Of a stretch of DNA of 64,000 nt, positions 16,861 to 26,930 are shown in pieces. Both the position numbers and the translations under genes were made by a program. Positions within the stretch are counted from its first letter, which is position 1; every line of letters begins with the position of its first letter. The DNA is from Candidatus Saccharimonadota bacterium (lineage in GTDB: Bacteria > Patescibacteriota > Saccharimonadia > Saccharimonadales > Saccharimonadaceae), in contig JAFWKF010000001.1 in assembly GCA_017533605.1 (NCBI GenBank), positions 111,146-175,145 on the forward strand, written 5' to 3'. Below the pieces are notes generated by a model. The model was not told where the DNA came from. It did no database searches and saw only the letters and a program-made list of their open reading frames with translations.

Positions 16861-17442
16861 TTATTTGATAATCTCGTCAATGATGCCGTATTTTTTTGCC
16901 TCTTCGGCACTCATCCAATTGTCGCGGTCCATATCTTTTTCAACTTGCTTTAAATCTTTGCCGGTATTTTTGGCAAAAATTTCGGCAAGGCGTTTTTTAA
17001 GAAATACGCCTTCGCGAAGCATGATTTCTTGGTCGGTGATTTTACCTTCAGTGCCACTAGACGGCTGATGAATCATAATTCTGGAATTTGGCAAACAATA
17101 GCGTTTACCTTTGGCGCCGGAGCTAAGTAACATCGCACCCATAGAGGCTTGGAGACCAATACCAATGGTTTCGACATCGGGTTCGATATAGTTCATGGTG
17201 TCGATAATAGCAAGACCATCGTAAACGCTGCCGCCAGGTGAATTAATATAAAGTTTGATGGGCTTTTTGTTGTCTTCGTGAGCGAGATAAAGCAGCTGCG
17301 CAATGACCAAATTTGCGGTGTGCGGATTGACGTCCTCGCCCAGGAAAATGATGCGGTCGTTTAATAATCTTGAATAAATATCGTAGGCGCGTTCGCCTTT
17401 GTTGGTTTCCTCAACTACGGTTGGGACTAAATAATCTTTCAT
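16861..17442 (-). CDS. clpP: ATP-dependent Clp protease proteolytic subunit
   Basis: 193 residues, the usual length. Serine protease forming tetradecamers. Seen: [17 protein letters not shown], catalytic Ser in [11 protein letters not shown] (about 98), His in [12 protein letters not shown] (about 123), Asp in [20 protein letters not shown] (about 172). AAAGGAG precedes ATG; the gene follows clpC after 1 bp, so protease and ATPase are made from one CIRCE-controlled message. Confidence 0.97.
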   Translation of the reverse strand: MKDYLVPTVVEETNKGERAYDIYSRLLNDRIIFLGEDVNPHTANLVIAQLLYLAHEDNKKPIKLYINSPGGSVYDGLAIIDTMNYIEPDVETIGIGLQASMGAMLLSSGAKGKRYCLPNSRIMIHQPSSGTEGKITDQEIMLREGVFLKKRLAEIFAKNTGKDLKQVEKDMDRDNWMSAEEAKKYGIIDEIIK

Positions 17443-17443
17443 A

Positions 17444-19912
17444 TTACTCCTTTACTAACTTTAGTTTTTTATTAACATACTTCAATGTTGGAATGTCGCC
17501 TTTTTTCAGGTTTTCGGCAATGATCTCTTCGGAGAGTAGGGATTCGACGTCTTCCTCGATTTTGCGCCGTAATGGGCGGGCACCATTTTTCGGATCGTAG
17601 CCTTCTTTGATTAAATATTCTTTAGCTTTTTCATCGACTCTCAGGCCAATGCCTTTGGTGGCGAGGCGCTTCTTTAGGTCGTTAATGAGATTGTCAAAGA
17701 TTTTTTCAACGTCTTTTTTGGTGAGGGCGTGGAAGACTTGAATGTTGTCTAGGCGGTTAATAAGCTCTGGGCGCATAACTTTTTTCAAAGCCTTCATAGC
17801 ATAGGATTTATTTTCTTCATATTCGGCTTTTAAGGCTTTTTTGTCCTTGGCGGTCTTGGCGGTGAAGCCCAGCTCTGACTCGCGGTACATATCGGCTGAG
17901 CCAAGGTTCGAGGTAAGAATAATGATAGTGTTGTTGAATTTGATTTTGTTGCCCTGGCCGTCCGTTAAAATGCCATCCTCTAAGATTTGGAGGAGTAGAT
18001 TGAAAACGTCTGGGTGGGCTTTTTCAATTTCGTCAAACAAAATTACTGAATACGGTTTACGGCGGACGGCTTCGGTGAGTTTGCCGCCGTCATCGTAGCC
18101 GATGTAGCCGGCTGGGGCACCAACTAGTCTAGACACATTGTGTTTTTCGCCAAATTCGCTCATATCAATTTTGACAAGCGCGTTTTCGCCACCGAAAATT
18201 TCTCTAGCGATGACGCGGGCGAGTTCGGTTTTACCTACGCCGGTAGGACCCATAAAGAGGAATGAACCAATCGGGCGATGGGAATCGGTGATGCCAGAGC
18301 GGCCGCGGCGGATGGCTTTTGCTACAGCGCTGACGGCTTCGTCTTGGCCGATGATAGATTTTTTTAATTCGTCTTCTAGGTGGAGTAACATTTTCATTTC
18401 GCTGCCGTGAACTTTGGAAACTGGAATGCCAGTTTTTAAGGAAACGGCAGTGGCAAGGTGCTCTTCTTTTAGTTTGGGGTTGACGGTGGATTTGACGCCG
18501 GATTTCTCGAGTTTTTTGATTTCTTTTTCTAGACGGGCGAGTTCGGTTTTGTACTCGGCGGCTTTTTCGTAATCTTCTTTTTCGGCGGCTTCGGTAATTT
18601 TGTTTTCTAGAGTGGACTTTTCAATTTTCATCTTTTTATACTTGCTGCCACCTTTTTTGTCGGCCGCAACTTTACAAATGGCGGAAGCTTCATCGATGAT
18701 ATCGATGACTTTATCGGGCATAAAGCGGTCGTTGATGTATCTTTGGCCCATAGTAATGGCGGTTTCTAAAAGTTCATCTGGAATGACCACGCCGTGGTGT
18801 TTTTCATAATGGCCTTTGATACCTTTTAGAATTCTTAAGGTGACCGCGGCACTAGGCTCCTCAACCATCACGGTTTGGAAGCGCCGAGAGAGAGCTTTGT
18901 CTTTTTCGATTGATTTACGATATTCGTCTAAAGTAGTAGCGCCGATGAGGTTGATAGTGTTACGGGCGAGAGCGGGCTTCAAAATGTTGGCGGCGTCCAT
19001 ACTGCCTTCGCTAGAACCAGCGCCGCTAAGTAAGTGAATTTCGTCAATGAATAATAAGATGGAGTCATCACCGGTAGCTTCGTCAATTACGCCTTTGATT
19101 CTTTCTTCGAATTCACCGCGGAATTTGGTACCGGCGACAAGCGATGAGAGATCTACTTGGTAAATATGCTTGCCGATGAGATTGCCGGGGACTTCGTTGT
19201 TGGCAATTTTTGTAGCGAGACCTTCGACAATGGCGGTTTTACCCACACCAGCTTCGCCGATTAACACAGGATTTGATTTGGTGCGGCGCGACAAAACTGT
19301 GACAACCCTTTCGATTTCGCTTTCGCGGCCAATGACGGTATCGAGACGGCCTTGCTTAGCCTCTTCGGTGAGATCTTTACCGTAGCGACTTAAGAATTTG
19401 AGCTGTTTTTTGTTCATGTATTTGGCTTTTTCGGCTTTTAATCTTTCGTCTTTGGTTTGTTCTTCGACGAGTTTTTCAATTTCATCTAGGATTTTTTCGT
19501 TATCAACTTTGAGGCCGGTCAAAATTAAAGAGGCGCGGGAATTAGGCTGGGAAAGCAAAGCATATAATATATGTTCGGTGCCAATAACATTGAGGCCTTG
19601 CTCTTTGGTGTAGTTTTGGGCCATCCTGAGAGTCAAAATGACGGCTTCGGAAAGCGACATCATAGCCATATCTGAGCCTGGGACTTCTACAGCGACTTTG
19701 TTCAAAGCTTTTTCAATTTCTTCGGTGGTTGCGCCCTCCTCGCGCAACATTTTGGCACCGGTGGAGTTGTCCATTGAGATAATACCAAGGAGTAGATGCT
19801 CTGTGCCCATGTAGCCATTATTGTATCTTTTGGCATAATAATCCGATTTTTGCAGGGCAAAACGTGCATTTTCGGACAAACGATTCATTATTTCACTAAA
19901 TTCTTCATGCAT
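17444..19912 (-). CDS. clpC: ATP-dependent Clp protease ATP-binding subunit ClpC
   Basis: 822 residues from ATG at 19910-19912 ([10 protein letters not shown]). A frame extension to 19939 includes the -10 box and is rejected. Two N-terminal ClpN repeats (1-145), AAA-1 with Walker A GEAGVGKT and FIDEIH, a UVR/M-domain coiled coil (about 420-470), AAA-2 with GPTGVGKT and [12 protein letters not shown], and a ClpB D2-small domain. It unfolds substrates for ClpP. Promoter TTGACA-17-TATAAT is embedded in a perfect CIRCE element, so HrcA repression is expected. Confidence 0.97.
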   Translation of the reverse strand: MHEEFSEIMNRLSENARFALQKSDYYAKRYNNGYMGTEHLLLGIISMDNSTGAKMLREEGATTEEIEKALNKVAVEVPGSDMAMMSLSEAVILTLRMAQNYTKEQGLNVIGTEHILYALLSQPNSRASLILTGLKVDNEKILDEIEKLVEEQTKDERLKAEKAKYMNKKQLKFLSRYGKDLTEEAKQGRLDTVIGRESEIERVVTVLSRRTKSNPVLIGEAGVGKTAIVEGLATKIANNEVPGNLIGKHIYQVDLSSLVAGTKFRGEFEERIKGVIDEATGDDSILLFIDEIHLLSGAGSSEGSMDAANILKPALARNTINLIGATTLDEYRKSIEKDKALSRRFQTVMVEEPSAAVTLRILKGIKGHYEKHHGVVIPDELLETAITMGQRYINDRFMPDKVIDIIDEASAICKVAADKKGGSKYKKMKIEKSTLENKITEAAEKEDYEKAAEYKTELARLEKEIKKLEKSGVKSTVNPKLKEEHLATAVSLKTGIPVSKVHGSEMKMLLHLEDELKKSIIGQDEAVSAVAKAIRRGRSGITDSHRPIGSFLFMGPTGVGKTELARVIAREIFGGENALVKIDMSEFGEKHNVSRLVGAPAGYIGYDDGGKLTEAVRRKPYSVILFDEIEKAHPDVFNLLLQILEDGILTDGQGNKIKFNNTIIILTSNLGSADMYRESELGFTAKTAKDKKALKAEYEENKSYAMKALKKVMRPELINRLDNIQVFHALTKKDVEKIFDNLINDLKKRLATKGIGLRVDEKAKEYLIKEGYDPKNGARPLRRKIEEDVESLLSEEIIAENLKKGDIPTLKYVNKKLKLVKE

Positions 19913-19921
19913 AGTACCTCT

Positions 19922-19949
19922 ATTATATAAAATTAGCACTCACGTGTCA
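19922..19949 (-). promoter_or_regulatory. clpC promoter
   Basis: Minus-strand TTGACA lies inside the CIRCE spacer, followed by 17 bp and TATAAT (19922-19927). The start codon is 9 bp after the -10 box, so the 5' leader is at most a few nucleotides. Confidence 0.85.
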
Positions 19950-19959
19950 AGAGTGCTAA
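19933..19959. promoter_or_regulatory. CIRCE operator (HrcA binding site)
   Basis: TTAGCACTC (19933-19941), 9-bp spacer, GAGTGCTAA (19951-19959): a perfect match to the CIRCE consensus. It covers the -35 box and spacer of the clpC-clpP promoter. Confidence 0.96.
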
Positions 19960-19975
19960 TTTTATAAAAGTTGTA

Positions 19976-20800
19976 TTATTTTAGCATTGATTCGTCAAAT
20001 TTTACGTAGCTTCCATCTTTTAATACAAAAACCGTTGTATGGTAACCGCCATACCCCCTTACTACGTCCATGACTGATACACCAACGGCATTAGTTACAA
20101 ATCCGTTAATTGCAACTGTTCCTTTTACCGAAAAATCATTACTTTCGGCTAGTTTATAAAATGTATCTAAATATTGTACCGTGCCATCCGTCATAATAAA
20201 ACCGATCTGGAAAAGCCCGCCATCTTGACCTGCTCCAAATTCAATTACTTCAAATATTTTTCCACTAATTCCTGTAATACTGCAATCTTTAACTTTGACT
20301 ACGCCGTCAGAATTCTTTTTCCCAAGTTGGCATTCAGTGATTTCGCCATTTTTAACAGCGATATCAATAACATTGGAACCCGCAGTTTCAGCAAATGTAG
20401 AAGATTGGAATCTAATCGTGAATTCTTCTTCCGAATTCTTTGAAACTAGTACTGGGTTCGCACGATTGTCTTCTGTTTCTATTTCAACAGTCTCATCTTC
20501 TGTACTGTCGCTTATTTTATCTAATAGTTCATTATTCTGAGCTTTTAGAGTAGTAATTTGAGAATTAAGTTGTTCTTTTTGGGTGTTGCTATCAAGCATT
20601 GTCCAAACGCCGAAGCCGATTCCGGCAATAGCGAGTATAGCTAAAAAGATCATGCCATAAACCATTCCCTTGCCACTCTTCTTAGGATTTCCGGCTGCCA
20701 TCATGTTGGAATCCGGAGTAGGAGTAGGCGCTGGAGTTGGTTTTGGTTCTGGCGCTGGCGCAGGTGTTGGCGCGGGCGCCGCATTCTGAGTTGGTCCCAT
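19976..20800 (-). CDS. Membrane-anchored protein with Pro/Ala-rich cytoplasmic tail
   Basis: 274 residues. Residues 5-32 are Pro-Ala-Thr repeats, then a Gly/Lys linker and one membrane helix (about 46-68), then a coiled coil (72-98, NSQITTLKAQNNELLDKI) and a beta-rich outside domain of about 170 residues. N-in, C-out. Not recognised. -10 box about 30 bp upstream and AAAGGAAAAC before ATG. Divergent from the acyl-AMP ligase at 20877, sharing a 76-bp intergenic region. Architecture parallels the 9095 protein. Confidence 0.7.
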   Translation of the reverse strand: MGPTQNAAPAPTPAPAPEPKPTPAPTPTPDSNMMAAGNPKKSGKGMVYGMIFLAILAIAGIGFGVWTMLDSNTQKEQLNSQITTLKAQNNELLDKISDSTEDETVEIETEDNRANPVLVSKNSEEEFTIRFQSSTFAETAGSNVIDIAVKNGEITECQLGKKNSDGVVKVKDCSITGISGKIFEVIEFGAGQDGGLFQIGFIMTDGTVQYLDTFYKLAESNDFSVKGTVAINGFVTNAVGVSVMDVVRGYGGYHTTVFVLKDGSYVKFDESMLK

Positions 20801-20876
20801 TGTTTTCCTTTCATTTTGCTTATGCTTTTATTATATCACAGTTATGCTATAATCTAGGTAATAAAGTGAGGTAGTT

Positions 20877-22580
20877 ATGTTAAAAATCAAAGGACAGAAA
20901 CGCGACCCATTCGTGCCGCATGTCAGTATATCAGCATTATTTAATCTATCAAGCTTCCGCCACTGGAATGATGTAGTGGTGAATCAAAAGGAGATTGATT
21001 TTACTCGGCGTGAGCTAAAACAAGACGCCAAAATATTAGCCAAAGCATTTTTGAGACTAGGTATAAAAAAACGTGATATTATTTTGGTTGCTACCGGGCG
21101 TTCTATGTATGAAAGCGTGCTGATTTTTTTGGCAGCTAATCGGATTGGCGCGGTAGTTTCGTTTTTGGATGAAAAAACTGCCCGCGACACTATTATCCAT
21201 TATCTTGAAGAATTTAAATCTAAACTTCTAATCACGTATAAGTATAGTGATAAACGTATCAAAGATATTAAAAAAGATGTCAAAACTTTGGAATACGTGA
21301 TTAATCTTGATGGGCGCACGGTTGACGAGGCCGACCCAGACGATAATCAGGTAGACGACATTGAGTTTCATGCGCTTGATGGTTTTTGGCTGGGTAGAAG
21401 AAATATTGCTGACATCGCAAGCGAGTATCATGGTCGCGTGCCTAAAAATACTTTTGGCGCTAATAACGAAGCACTAATTTCCTTTACTTCTGGCTCTACA
21501 TCTGGACCTAAACCCATGGTCTTTACAAATAAAAATTTGATTGCTTCGGCGATTTATTCAAAGGTTGCTTCAGCAGTGAAGATGTGGGATAAAGAGCTCC
21601 ATACTTGGATGGATTACGTCAAGTTTGACTGCCCGTATGGATTTGTGGTATCTACTTTGGCGCCAATTTGTGGTGGCGGCGAAGTGATTTTAACACCAGA
21701 TATCTGCGATGATAACCTTGATTATTATATCGGTAAAAGTCCTAACACTATTTTTGGCGTGCCACCGCTTCTAGAGGTGATGCCTACTCTAAAAGAAGAC
21801 ACCGATATTAGCGGGCTAAAGATGTTTGCTTCTGGTGGCGAGCGTCTAGAAAAATCCGCTTCGCTTGCGGCGCTAGAGTTTTTCAAATCTCGCGGTCTTG
21901 ATAATGTAAAAATTAGTAATGGTTACGGTGTGGGTGAAATTTTAGGATTAATATCCACGGCAGTTGGCAACACGGCATATAATCCGGATTCAGTAGGTAA
22001 AATTCCAGCTGGCGTGCAGGTGATGATTCTTGATCCTGAAACCGGCGAAGAATTGGATTTTGGCAAAACTGGTATATTATACGCTACTGGTAAGCATGTT
22101 TTGACTCGCTACTACAATCGTCCGGAGCTAGATGACGAAAAAATTATTACGATTCGTGGGCATAAATTTATCAAAACTGGCGATCTAGCATATGTTTCTC
22201 CAACTGGGTATATTACCTTGGTAGGACGAGCGACATTTTTCATAAATAATCTCCCGGCCAAAGTCTATTACGAAGTAGTACGCGCTGCGGTGTCTAAATC
22301 TGAATTAATTGATAAATGTTATGTGGTAAAAGGCCCAAATAAAAAGTTCAAACTTGCTCCTTATGCTTTCGTGGTAACTAAAGAAGGCGTTCCGCATAAT
22401 GACGACACGCGTAAAAAAATCATAGCCACAGCTAGTGAGCCATTTAATCTAGGGCGAAGGCGGATAACTTTGAAAAACTACGAATTACCTTCTAAAGTGG
22501 TTTTTCTTGACGAGTTGCCGTTAACACGCGCAAATAAGACTGATTTCCGCAAGCTTGAAAAAATGGCTCGCGAGATGTAG
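20877..22580 (+). CDS. AMP-dependent acyl-CoA synthetase/ligase family enzyme
   Basis: 567 residues, ANL superfamily. Seen: P-loop-like SFTSGSTSGPKP (202-213), NGYGVGEILG (A5), TGDLAY (A7 region) and a C-terminal domain ending LTRANKTDFRKLE with the expected catalytic Lys. It activates a carboxylate as acyl-AMP; acceptor and acid are unknown. GTGAGG Shine-Dalgarno 8 bp before ATG, -10 TATAAT farther up. galU follows after 12 bp, so an envelope lipid or glycolipid role is possible (inference). Confidence 0.88.
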   Translation: MLKIKGQKRDPFVPHVSISALFNLSSFRHWNDVVVNQKEIDFTRRELKQDAKILAKAFLRLGIKKRDIILVATGRSMYESVLIFLAANRIGAVVSFLDEKTARDTIIHYLEEFKSKLLITYKYSDKRIKDIKKDVKTLEYVINLDGRTVDEADPDDNQVDDIEFHALDGFWLGRRNIADIASEYHGRVPKNTFGANNEALISFTSGSTSGPKPMVFTNKNLIASAIYSKVASAVKMWDKELHTWMDYVKFDCPYGFVVSTLAPICGGGEVILTPDICDDNLDYYIGKSPNTIFGVPPLLEVMPTLKEDTDISGLKMFASGGERLEKSASLAALEFFKSRGLDNVKISNGYGVGEILGLISTAVGNTAYNPDSVGKIPAGVQVMILDPETGEELDFGKTGILYATGKHVLTRYYNRPELDDEKIITIRGHKFIKTGDLAYVSPTGYITLVGRATFFINNLPAKVYYEVVRAAVSKSELIDKCYVVKGPNKKFKLAPYAFVVTKEGVPHNDDTRKKIIATASEPFNLGRRRITLKNYELPSKVVFLDELPLTRANKTDFRKLEKMAREM

Positions 22581-22592
22581 AATGGGCTTATT

Positions 22593-23420
22593 ATGATTAC
22601 GAAAGCTATTATACCGGTCGCGGGTTGGGGGACAAGGCGGCTGCCAATCACTAAAATTATTGAGAAATCTATGTTGCCGGTGGGTAACCGCCCGCTAGTA
22701 GATTATTCGGTACAAGAGCTGATTAAAGCCGGAGTGAAAGATATTTATATGGTGATTTCTAATGTGGAACCTTGCCAAGTGCAAGAGTTTTATAAGGATA
22801 ATTTGGCTCTTAATCAGTATTTGATTGACCGCGGTAAGGAAGACCGCTTGAAGCTAGCTAAAACTTTACCCGATGATGTTACGATTCACTACACCGTACA
22901 AGATCCAGCCGGCAAATACGGTACTGCAGTGCCGATTGCAATGGTAGTAGAAGAATATAATATTGATGAGCCGGTTTTGGTATTTATGGGCGATGATTTC
23001 ATTTGGAATCCAGATGGCGAGTCGGCAGCCACGGCACTGATCAATTCTGTAAAAGATACTAGCGATTCGGCAATTTTGGGCGTAGAAATTCCAAAGGAAA
23101 ATGTAGAAAAATACGGAGTGCTTTCTGTAGAAGATGGCAAATTGGTAGATGTAGTAGAAAAACCTTCACCAGAAGAGGCGCCATCTAATCTTATTAATGT
23201 GTCTAAGTATATTATGTCGCCAGAACTGCTCCGCGAAATTGTCAAATATGTACGTGAGAATGATTTTGGTCCGTTAGATCAAGAGTATATGGTAACTGAT
23301 CCAATTGATACCTTTATCAAAAATGGCGGAGTAATGCGGGTAGCGCCAACTAATGGCGAATACCTTGATGGTGGCTCAGTTGAAGGTTGGTTACACGCCA
23401 ATAATGTTGTTTGCGGATAG
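22593..23420 (+). CDS. galU: UTP-glucose-1-phosphate uridylyltransferase (GalU-type)
   Basis: 275 residues. Makes UDP-glucose from UTP and glucose-1-phosphate for glycan synthesis. Seen: AGWGTRRLPITK (nucleotide loop), KSMLPVGNRPLVDY, VFMGDDF (metal-binding Asp), VEKP and GPLDQEYMVTDPID. The nucleotide loop differs slightly from the usual GLGTRFLPATK. Cotranscribed with the acyl-AMP ligase; supplies donor for glycosyltransferases such as the GT8 genes at 54.6-57.2 kb (inference). Convergent with gpmI, separated by 1 bp. Confidence 0.92.
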   Translation: MITKAIIPVAGWGTRRLPITKIIEKSMLPVGNRPLVDYSVQELIKAGVKDIYMVISNVEPCQVQEFYKDNLALNQYLIDRGKEDRLKLAKTLPDDVTIHYTVQDPAGKYGTAVPIAMVVEEYNIDEPVLVFMGDDFIWNPDGESAATALINSVKDTSDSAILGVEIPKENVEKYGVLSVEDGKLVDVVEKPSPEEAPSNLINVSKYIMSPELLREIVKYVRENDFGPLDQEYMVTDPIDTFIKNGGVMRVAPTNGEYLDGGSVEGWLHANNVVCG

Positions 23421-23421
23421 T

Positions 23422-25071
23422 TTATTTTAATTTAATTAGCGGTTCGTGCCAGATTTCTGGATAATCTGACTGGCCTAGTAAGACGGCCATAGTGGATGCA
23501 ATGTTAGCGAGGCCTGGTTTTTTGAGGTTGGCTATTTGGTATTTGGAGCGATTATCGGTGTTGTCATAAATAATAAATGGCACTTTGTTGGTGGTGTGGG
23601 CGGTCTTTTTGTTGCCTTTTTTATCTAAGAGCTCCTCGGCATTGCCATGGTCGGCAGTGATAATAAGTGCGCCACCAAGTTTATCGGTTTCGGCCGCAAT
23701 ACGAGCGAGTGACAAATCAATGGCTTCCATCGCGATAATGGTAGCCTCAATATCAGCAGTGTGACCTACCATGTCGCCGCCAGGATAATTTACGCGGATA
23801 AATTTATAATTAGCGAGGTTTTCTAAAACTTTATCGGTGATTTCGGCGCACTTCATCCAAGGGCGAGTTTCAAAAGGTTCGATATAAGAATCTATCTGAA
23901 TATGCTCTTCTCCTAGGGCCTTATCATAACTGTTGCCATTAAAATAATAGGTGACATGGCCGAATTTAACGGTTTCGGAAATAGCAAGTTCGGAGATTTC
24001 ATGCGCGCCCAAAAATTGGTTCAAAGTCTCTGAAATGTGAATTGGTTCTACTAAGCGGTGTTCTGGCACATGAGTGTCAGAGTTATATTCTGTCATGCCA
24101 ACAAAATAAACATCGTTTGGTGTATAATCGCCACGGCTAAAATATGGAAAGTCCCAATAAGTGAAGGCCTGTGCAATTTCAATAGCGCGGTCGGCACGAA
24201 AATCAAAGTATATCAGGGCGTCACCTAGATTGATTTTGCCGATGGGTTTTTCTTCATTATCTACGATGACAAAAGCTGGTAAATATTGGTCTTGAACATT
24301 TGGTTCGATGCGGCGAAGCGTCTGAATCGCTTCCTCGGCGGAATGAAAATAATAGTTCGCCTCGCCATTTACCATCATATCCCAACCACGCGCTACTACG
24401 GACCAGTCATTTTCATAGCGATCCGCTACAGTGGTCATTCGGCCGCCACCGGAAGCAATTTTGATATCGGCGTCAGGAAATCTGCGAGCAAATTCTTCAA
24501 ATCTTTTGATGTATTTTGGCTCGGACTCTGGTGGTACATCGCGCCCATCAAAAATAGCATGGACACGTATACGACGCACGCCTTCTTTATAGGCTCTTTC
24601 AACCATCTGTTCTAAATGCGAAATGTGACTGTGAACACCACCGTCAGAAAAAATACCTGCAAAATGGAGTGTTGCAGGCGATATATTTCTATTATACCAC
24701 GGGGTAGTTATTTTGTCAATATTAACAGAGGCGGTATTAGGGTTGGTTACTCTTAAAATAGCGCCTTTCCAAGCGTCAGATTCAAAAACAGCGCCGGTTG
24801 CAAAAGCTTCTTCGATGTGCGAAATTCCCTGCTTAATAATCTGGCCAGAGCCGATGGTATTGTGTCCAACTTCAGAATTACCCATCAGGTTCGGCAAAAG
24901 CCCTACGGCCTCGCCGGAAGCATCTAGGGCGATTCGTGGATATTTTCTTGCAGCCTCTCCTAGAAAAGGCGTACGAGCACGGGAAACAGCGTTGCCTGGA
25001 CCATCTTGGGCTAAACCAACGCCATCAAGAATTGCCAAAACTATCGGCCCATCAAACGATAATTTATCCAT
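23422..25071 (-). CDS. gpmI: 2,3-bisphosphoglycerate-independent phosphoglycerate mutase
   Basis: 549 residues, alkaline-phosphatase superfamily with two Mn ions. Seen: D16 (ILDGVGL), catalytic Ser66 (LMGNSEVGHN), IFDGRDVPPES, RADRAIE, and ITADHGNAEELLD. Interconverts 3- and 2-phosphoglycerate. Somewhat longer than usual (about 510). TATAAT at 25078-25083 is 6 bp before ATG, which overlaps the area just behind the antiporter terminator. Confidence 0.96.
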   Translation of the reverse strand: MDKLSFDGPIVLAILDGVGLAQDGPGNAVSRARTPFLGEAARKYPRIALDASGEAVGLLPNLMGNSEVGHNTIGSGQIIKQGISHIEEAFATGAVFESDAWKGAILRVTNPNTASVNIDKITTPWYNRNISPATLHFAGIFSDGGVHSHISHLEQMVERAYKEGVRRIRVHAIFDGRDVPPESEPKYIKRFEEFARRFPDADIKIASGGGRMTTVADRYENDWSVVARGWDMMVNGEANYYFHSAEEAIQTLRRIEPNVQDQYLPAFVIVDNEEKPIGKINLGDALIYFDFRADRAIEIAQAFTYWDFPYFSRGDYTPNDVYFVGMTEYNSDTHVPEHRLVEPIHISETLNQFLGAHEISELAISETVKFGHVTYYFNGNSYDKALGEEHIQIDSYIEPFETRPWMKCAEITDKVLENLANYKFIRVNYPGGDMVGHTADIEATIIAMEAIDLSLARIAAETDKLGGALIITADHGNAEELLDKKGNKKTAHTTNKVPFIIYDNTDNRSKYQIANLKKPGLANIASTMAVLLGQSDYPEIWHEPLIKLK

Positions 25072-25085
25072 AAGAATATTATATC

Positions 25086-25115
25086 ACACAAAAAATAGCC
25101 CCGAAGGGCTATTTT
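25086..25115 (-). terminator. Terminator of the arginine deiminase operon
   Basis: Minus-strand stem AAAATAGCCC/GGGCTATTTT with a four-base loop, followed by a T-run. It ends the arcA-argF-antiporter transcript just before the gpmI promoter. Confidence 0.92.
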
Positions 25116-25126
25116 CTGTGACCTTT

Positions 25127-26878
25127 TTATAGAGAGAATAGGCAGAGAACGATAATGTTAGCTACTGCGATACATGCTACTACACGAATTCCCCACTTAA
25201 ACCAAGTTGGGTAGTCAACTTTAGCAAGGGCAAGACCGCCCATGATTGCACCACAAGTTGGTGTAATGAGATTGACTAAACCATTGGCCGAAACGATAGT
25301 CATCGCAGCTACGTTGGTGCTGTAGCCCAGTGTTGATGCAACTGGTGCGATGATTGGCGTAGACAAGGTTGCGAGGCCAGAAGATGATGGTACGAGTACC
25401 GACAACACAACGTGAAGCAAGTAGTTGAGTGGTACGAATGCCATTTCTGGCACAGATGCCAACCCGGCTGCTGCGTTTACGATGATAAAGTTGTCTAGGC
25501 TAGTTTCAGCCATGAGTACTGATGCACCACGTGCTACAGCGATGACTAGGATTACCCCGATCATATCGTCTGCACCATCAATGAAGGCATCAATGAAGCC
25601 ATGTTCGCCCTGACGGTTGATAATTGCAATAATAATTGCACAAATAAGGAACCATAATGCTGCTTCGTAGAACCACCAGTTACCAAGTGATGCACCGGTT
25701 AACCAGCCAGTCCAAGAATCAAAGAAGGTGATTCCGAATTCGCCCCATGGTACGAAACCAACAATCATCACAAGGAAAGTGATTGCAAACACAATCAATG
25801 TAGCGATTTGCTTGCCAGATAGTTTAGCCTCGTCGTCATGAGCTTTTAAGAACCTACCGTAGGCTTTTTCAGCAGCTGCCTGTTCACGCAAAGACAAGAA
25901 GGTTGAACCTTTGTCGCGTTGTACTTTCTTTGCATAACGAATAACAAAGAAGGCAGCAATTGCCAAGGTGGTGAGCCACAAGACTACAGCAATTAGAATT
26001 ACGGTACCTTGATTAAACTCAATCCCCGCATCCTTCATGGCTGAAATTGCTACACCGGTTGCGAATGGGTTGATGGTGGAACCTAGCACACCAGAACCTG
26101 CACCTAGCAAGATAGTAGCTACACCTACCAATGGGTCTAGACCAGCTGCAAACATAGTTGCGGCAATTAGCACATAGAACCCGACGCTTTCTTCAAGGAA
26201 CCCGTAGGTAGTACCTAGGATTGAGAAGATAAACATTAAAAGAACGATTAAAATGTATTCTTTACCATGTAGTTTTTGTACTAATAGTTTAATACCGGTT
26301 TCTAGGGCTTTGGTTCTGGCTACTACTGCGAGTAAGCCACCGAGCATCATGATGAAGATACAAACATCAATTGCGTCAGCAAAACCTAGAATTGGGGCCA
26401 ACAAAACTTGATAGAGTTTGGCGCCTTCTACGCCGGAACCATCTACGATGGCGCAGCCTTCTTCGCCATAAACTTCTTCACAAGCTTCCAAAGAATCGTA
26501 GGTTTCAGCGCCAGTGGTTTCTTCAGTAGCTTCTGCTTCTGAAATCACCGTGAGGTCTTCACTACTTTCCTCTGTTATTTCTTCTGATAATTCTTCCTCA
26601 GTAGCTTCGTCGGTGACACCGTCGCCAATCTCTGGAGTGACTGATTCTCCTTCAGGGAGTTCTAGCTCGCCTGAAGTTTCTTCTGGCACTTCACCCTCCC
26701 ATTCGCCTGGGCCAACTTCTACTGATGACTCAGTGTCTTCTAGAGGAGCAGCTGCATATTTAGCTTTGGGCAGCACATGCGATAAAATGCCGAGCAAAAT
26801 AATCAGAATCATAATAATCGAATACGCGGACAACATCGCACGTGTTCGCTTTTTGCCTCGATTTTTCTTCCTAAACAT
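25127..26878 (-). CDS. YfcC/ArcD-type transporter, probable arginine-ornithine antiporter
   Basis: 583 residues, about 12 membrane segments. TM1 at 17-36, then an unusual outside insert (about 41-153) made mainly of Glu, Ser and Thr with Cys133 and Cys142, then the YfcC-family body (LEESVGFY, GAGSGVLGSTINPFATG, LVPSSSGLATLSTPI, LITPTCGAIMGGLALA). Family PF03606 includes C4-dicarboxylate and ArcD-like carriers. It is cotranscribed with arcA and argF (gap 52 bp), which points to arginine/ornithine exchange. AAAGGATT before ATG. Confidence 0.88.
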   Translation of the reverse strand: MFRKKNRGKKRTRAMLSAYSIIMILIILLGILSHVLPKAKYAAAPLEDTESSVEVGPGEWEGEVPEETSGELELPEGESVTPEIGDGVTDEATEEELSEEITEESSEDLTVISEAEATEETTGAETYDSLEACEEVYGEEGCAIVDGSGVEGAKLYQVLLAPILGFADAIDVCIFIMMLGGLLAVVARTKALETGIKLLVQKLHGKEYILIVLLMFIFSILGTTYGFLEESVGFYVLIAATMFAAGLDPLVGVATILLGAGSGVLGSTINPFATGVAISAMKDAGIEFNQGTVILIAVVLWLTTLAIAAFFVIRYAKKVQRDKGSTFLSLREQAAAEKAYGRFLKAHDDEAKLSGKQIATLIVFAITFLVMIVGFVPWGEFGITFFDSWTGWLTGASLGNWWFYEAALWFLICAIIIAIINRQGEHGFIDAFIDGADDMIGVILVIAVARGASVLMAETSLDNFIIVNAAAGLASVPEMAFVPLNYLLHVVLSVLVPSSSGLATLSTPIIAPVASTLGYSTNVAAMTIVSANGLVNLITPTCGAIMGGLALAKVDYPTWFKWGIRVVACIAVANIIVLCLFSL

Positions 26879-26930
26879 TTTAAATCCTTTTAACTTTAAT
26901 ATTGATCCCCCATTAAAGAATCTTCCTGCC

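Noticed and set aside
16845..16910. 22-residue extension of RNase HI
   Set aside because: Contains the -10 box and overlaps clpP; the family N-terminus fits ATG at 16844.
19913..19939. N-terminal extension of ClpC
   Set aside because: It would encode the promoter -10 box; ClpC family alignment begins at the MHEEF-type start.
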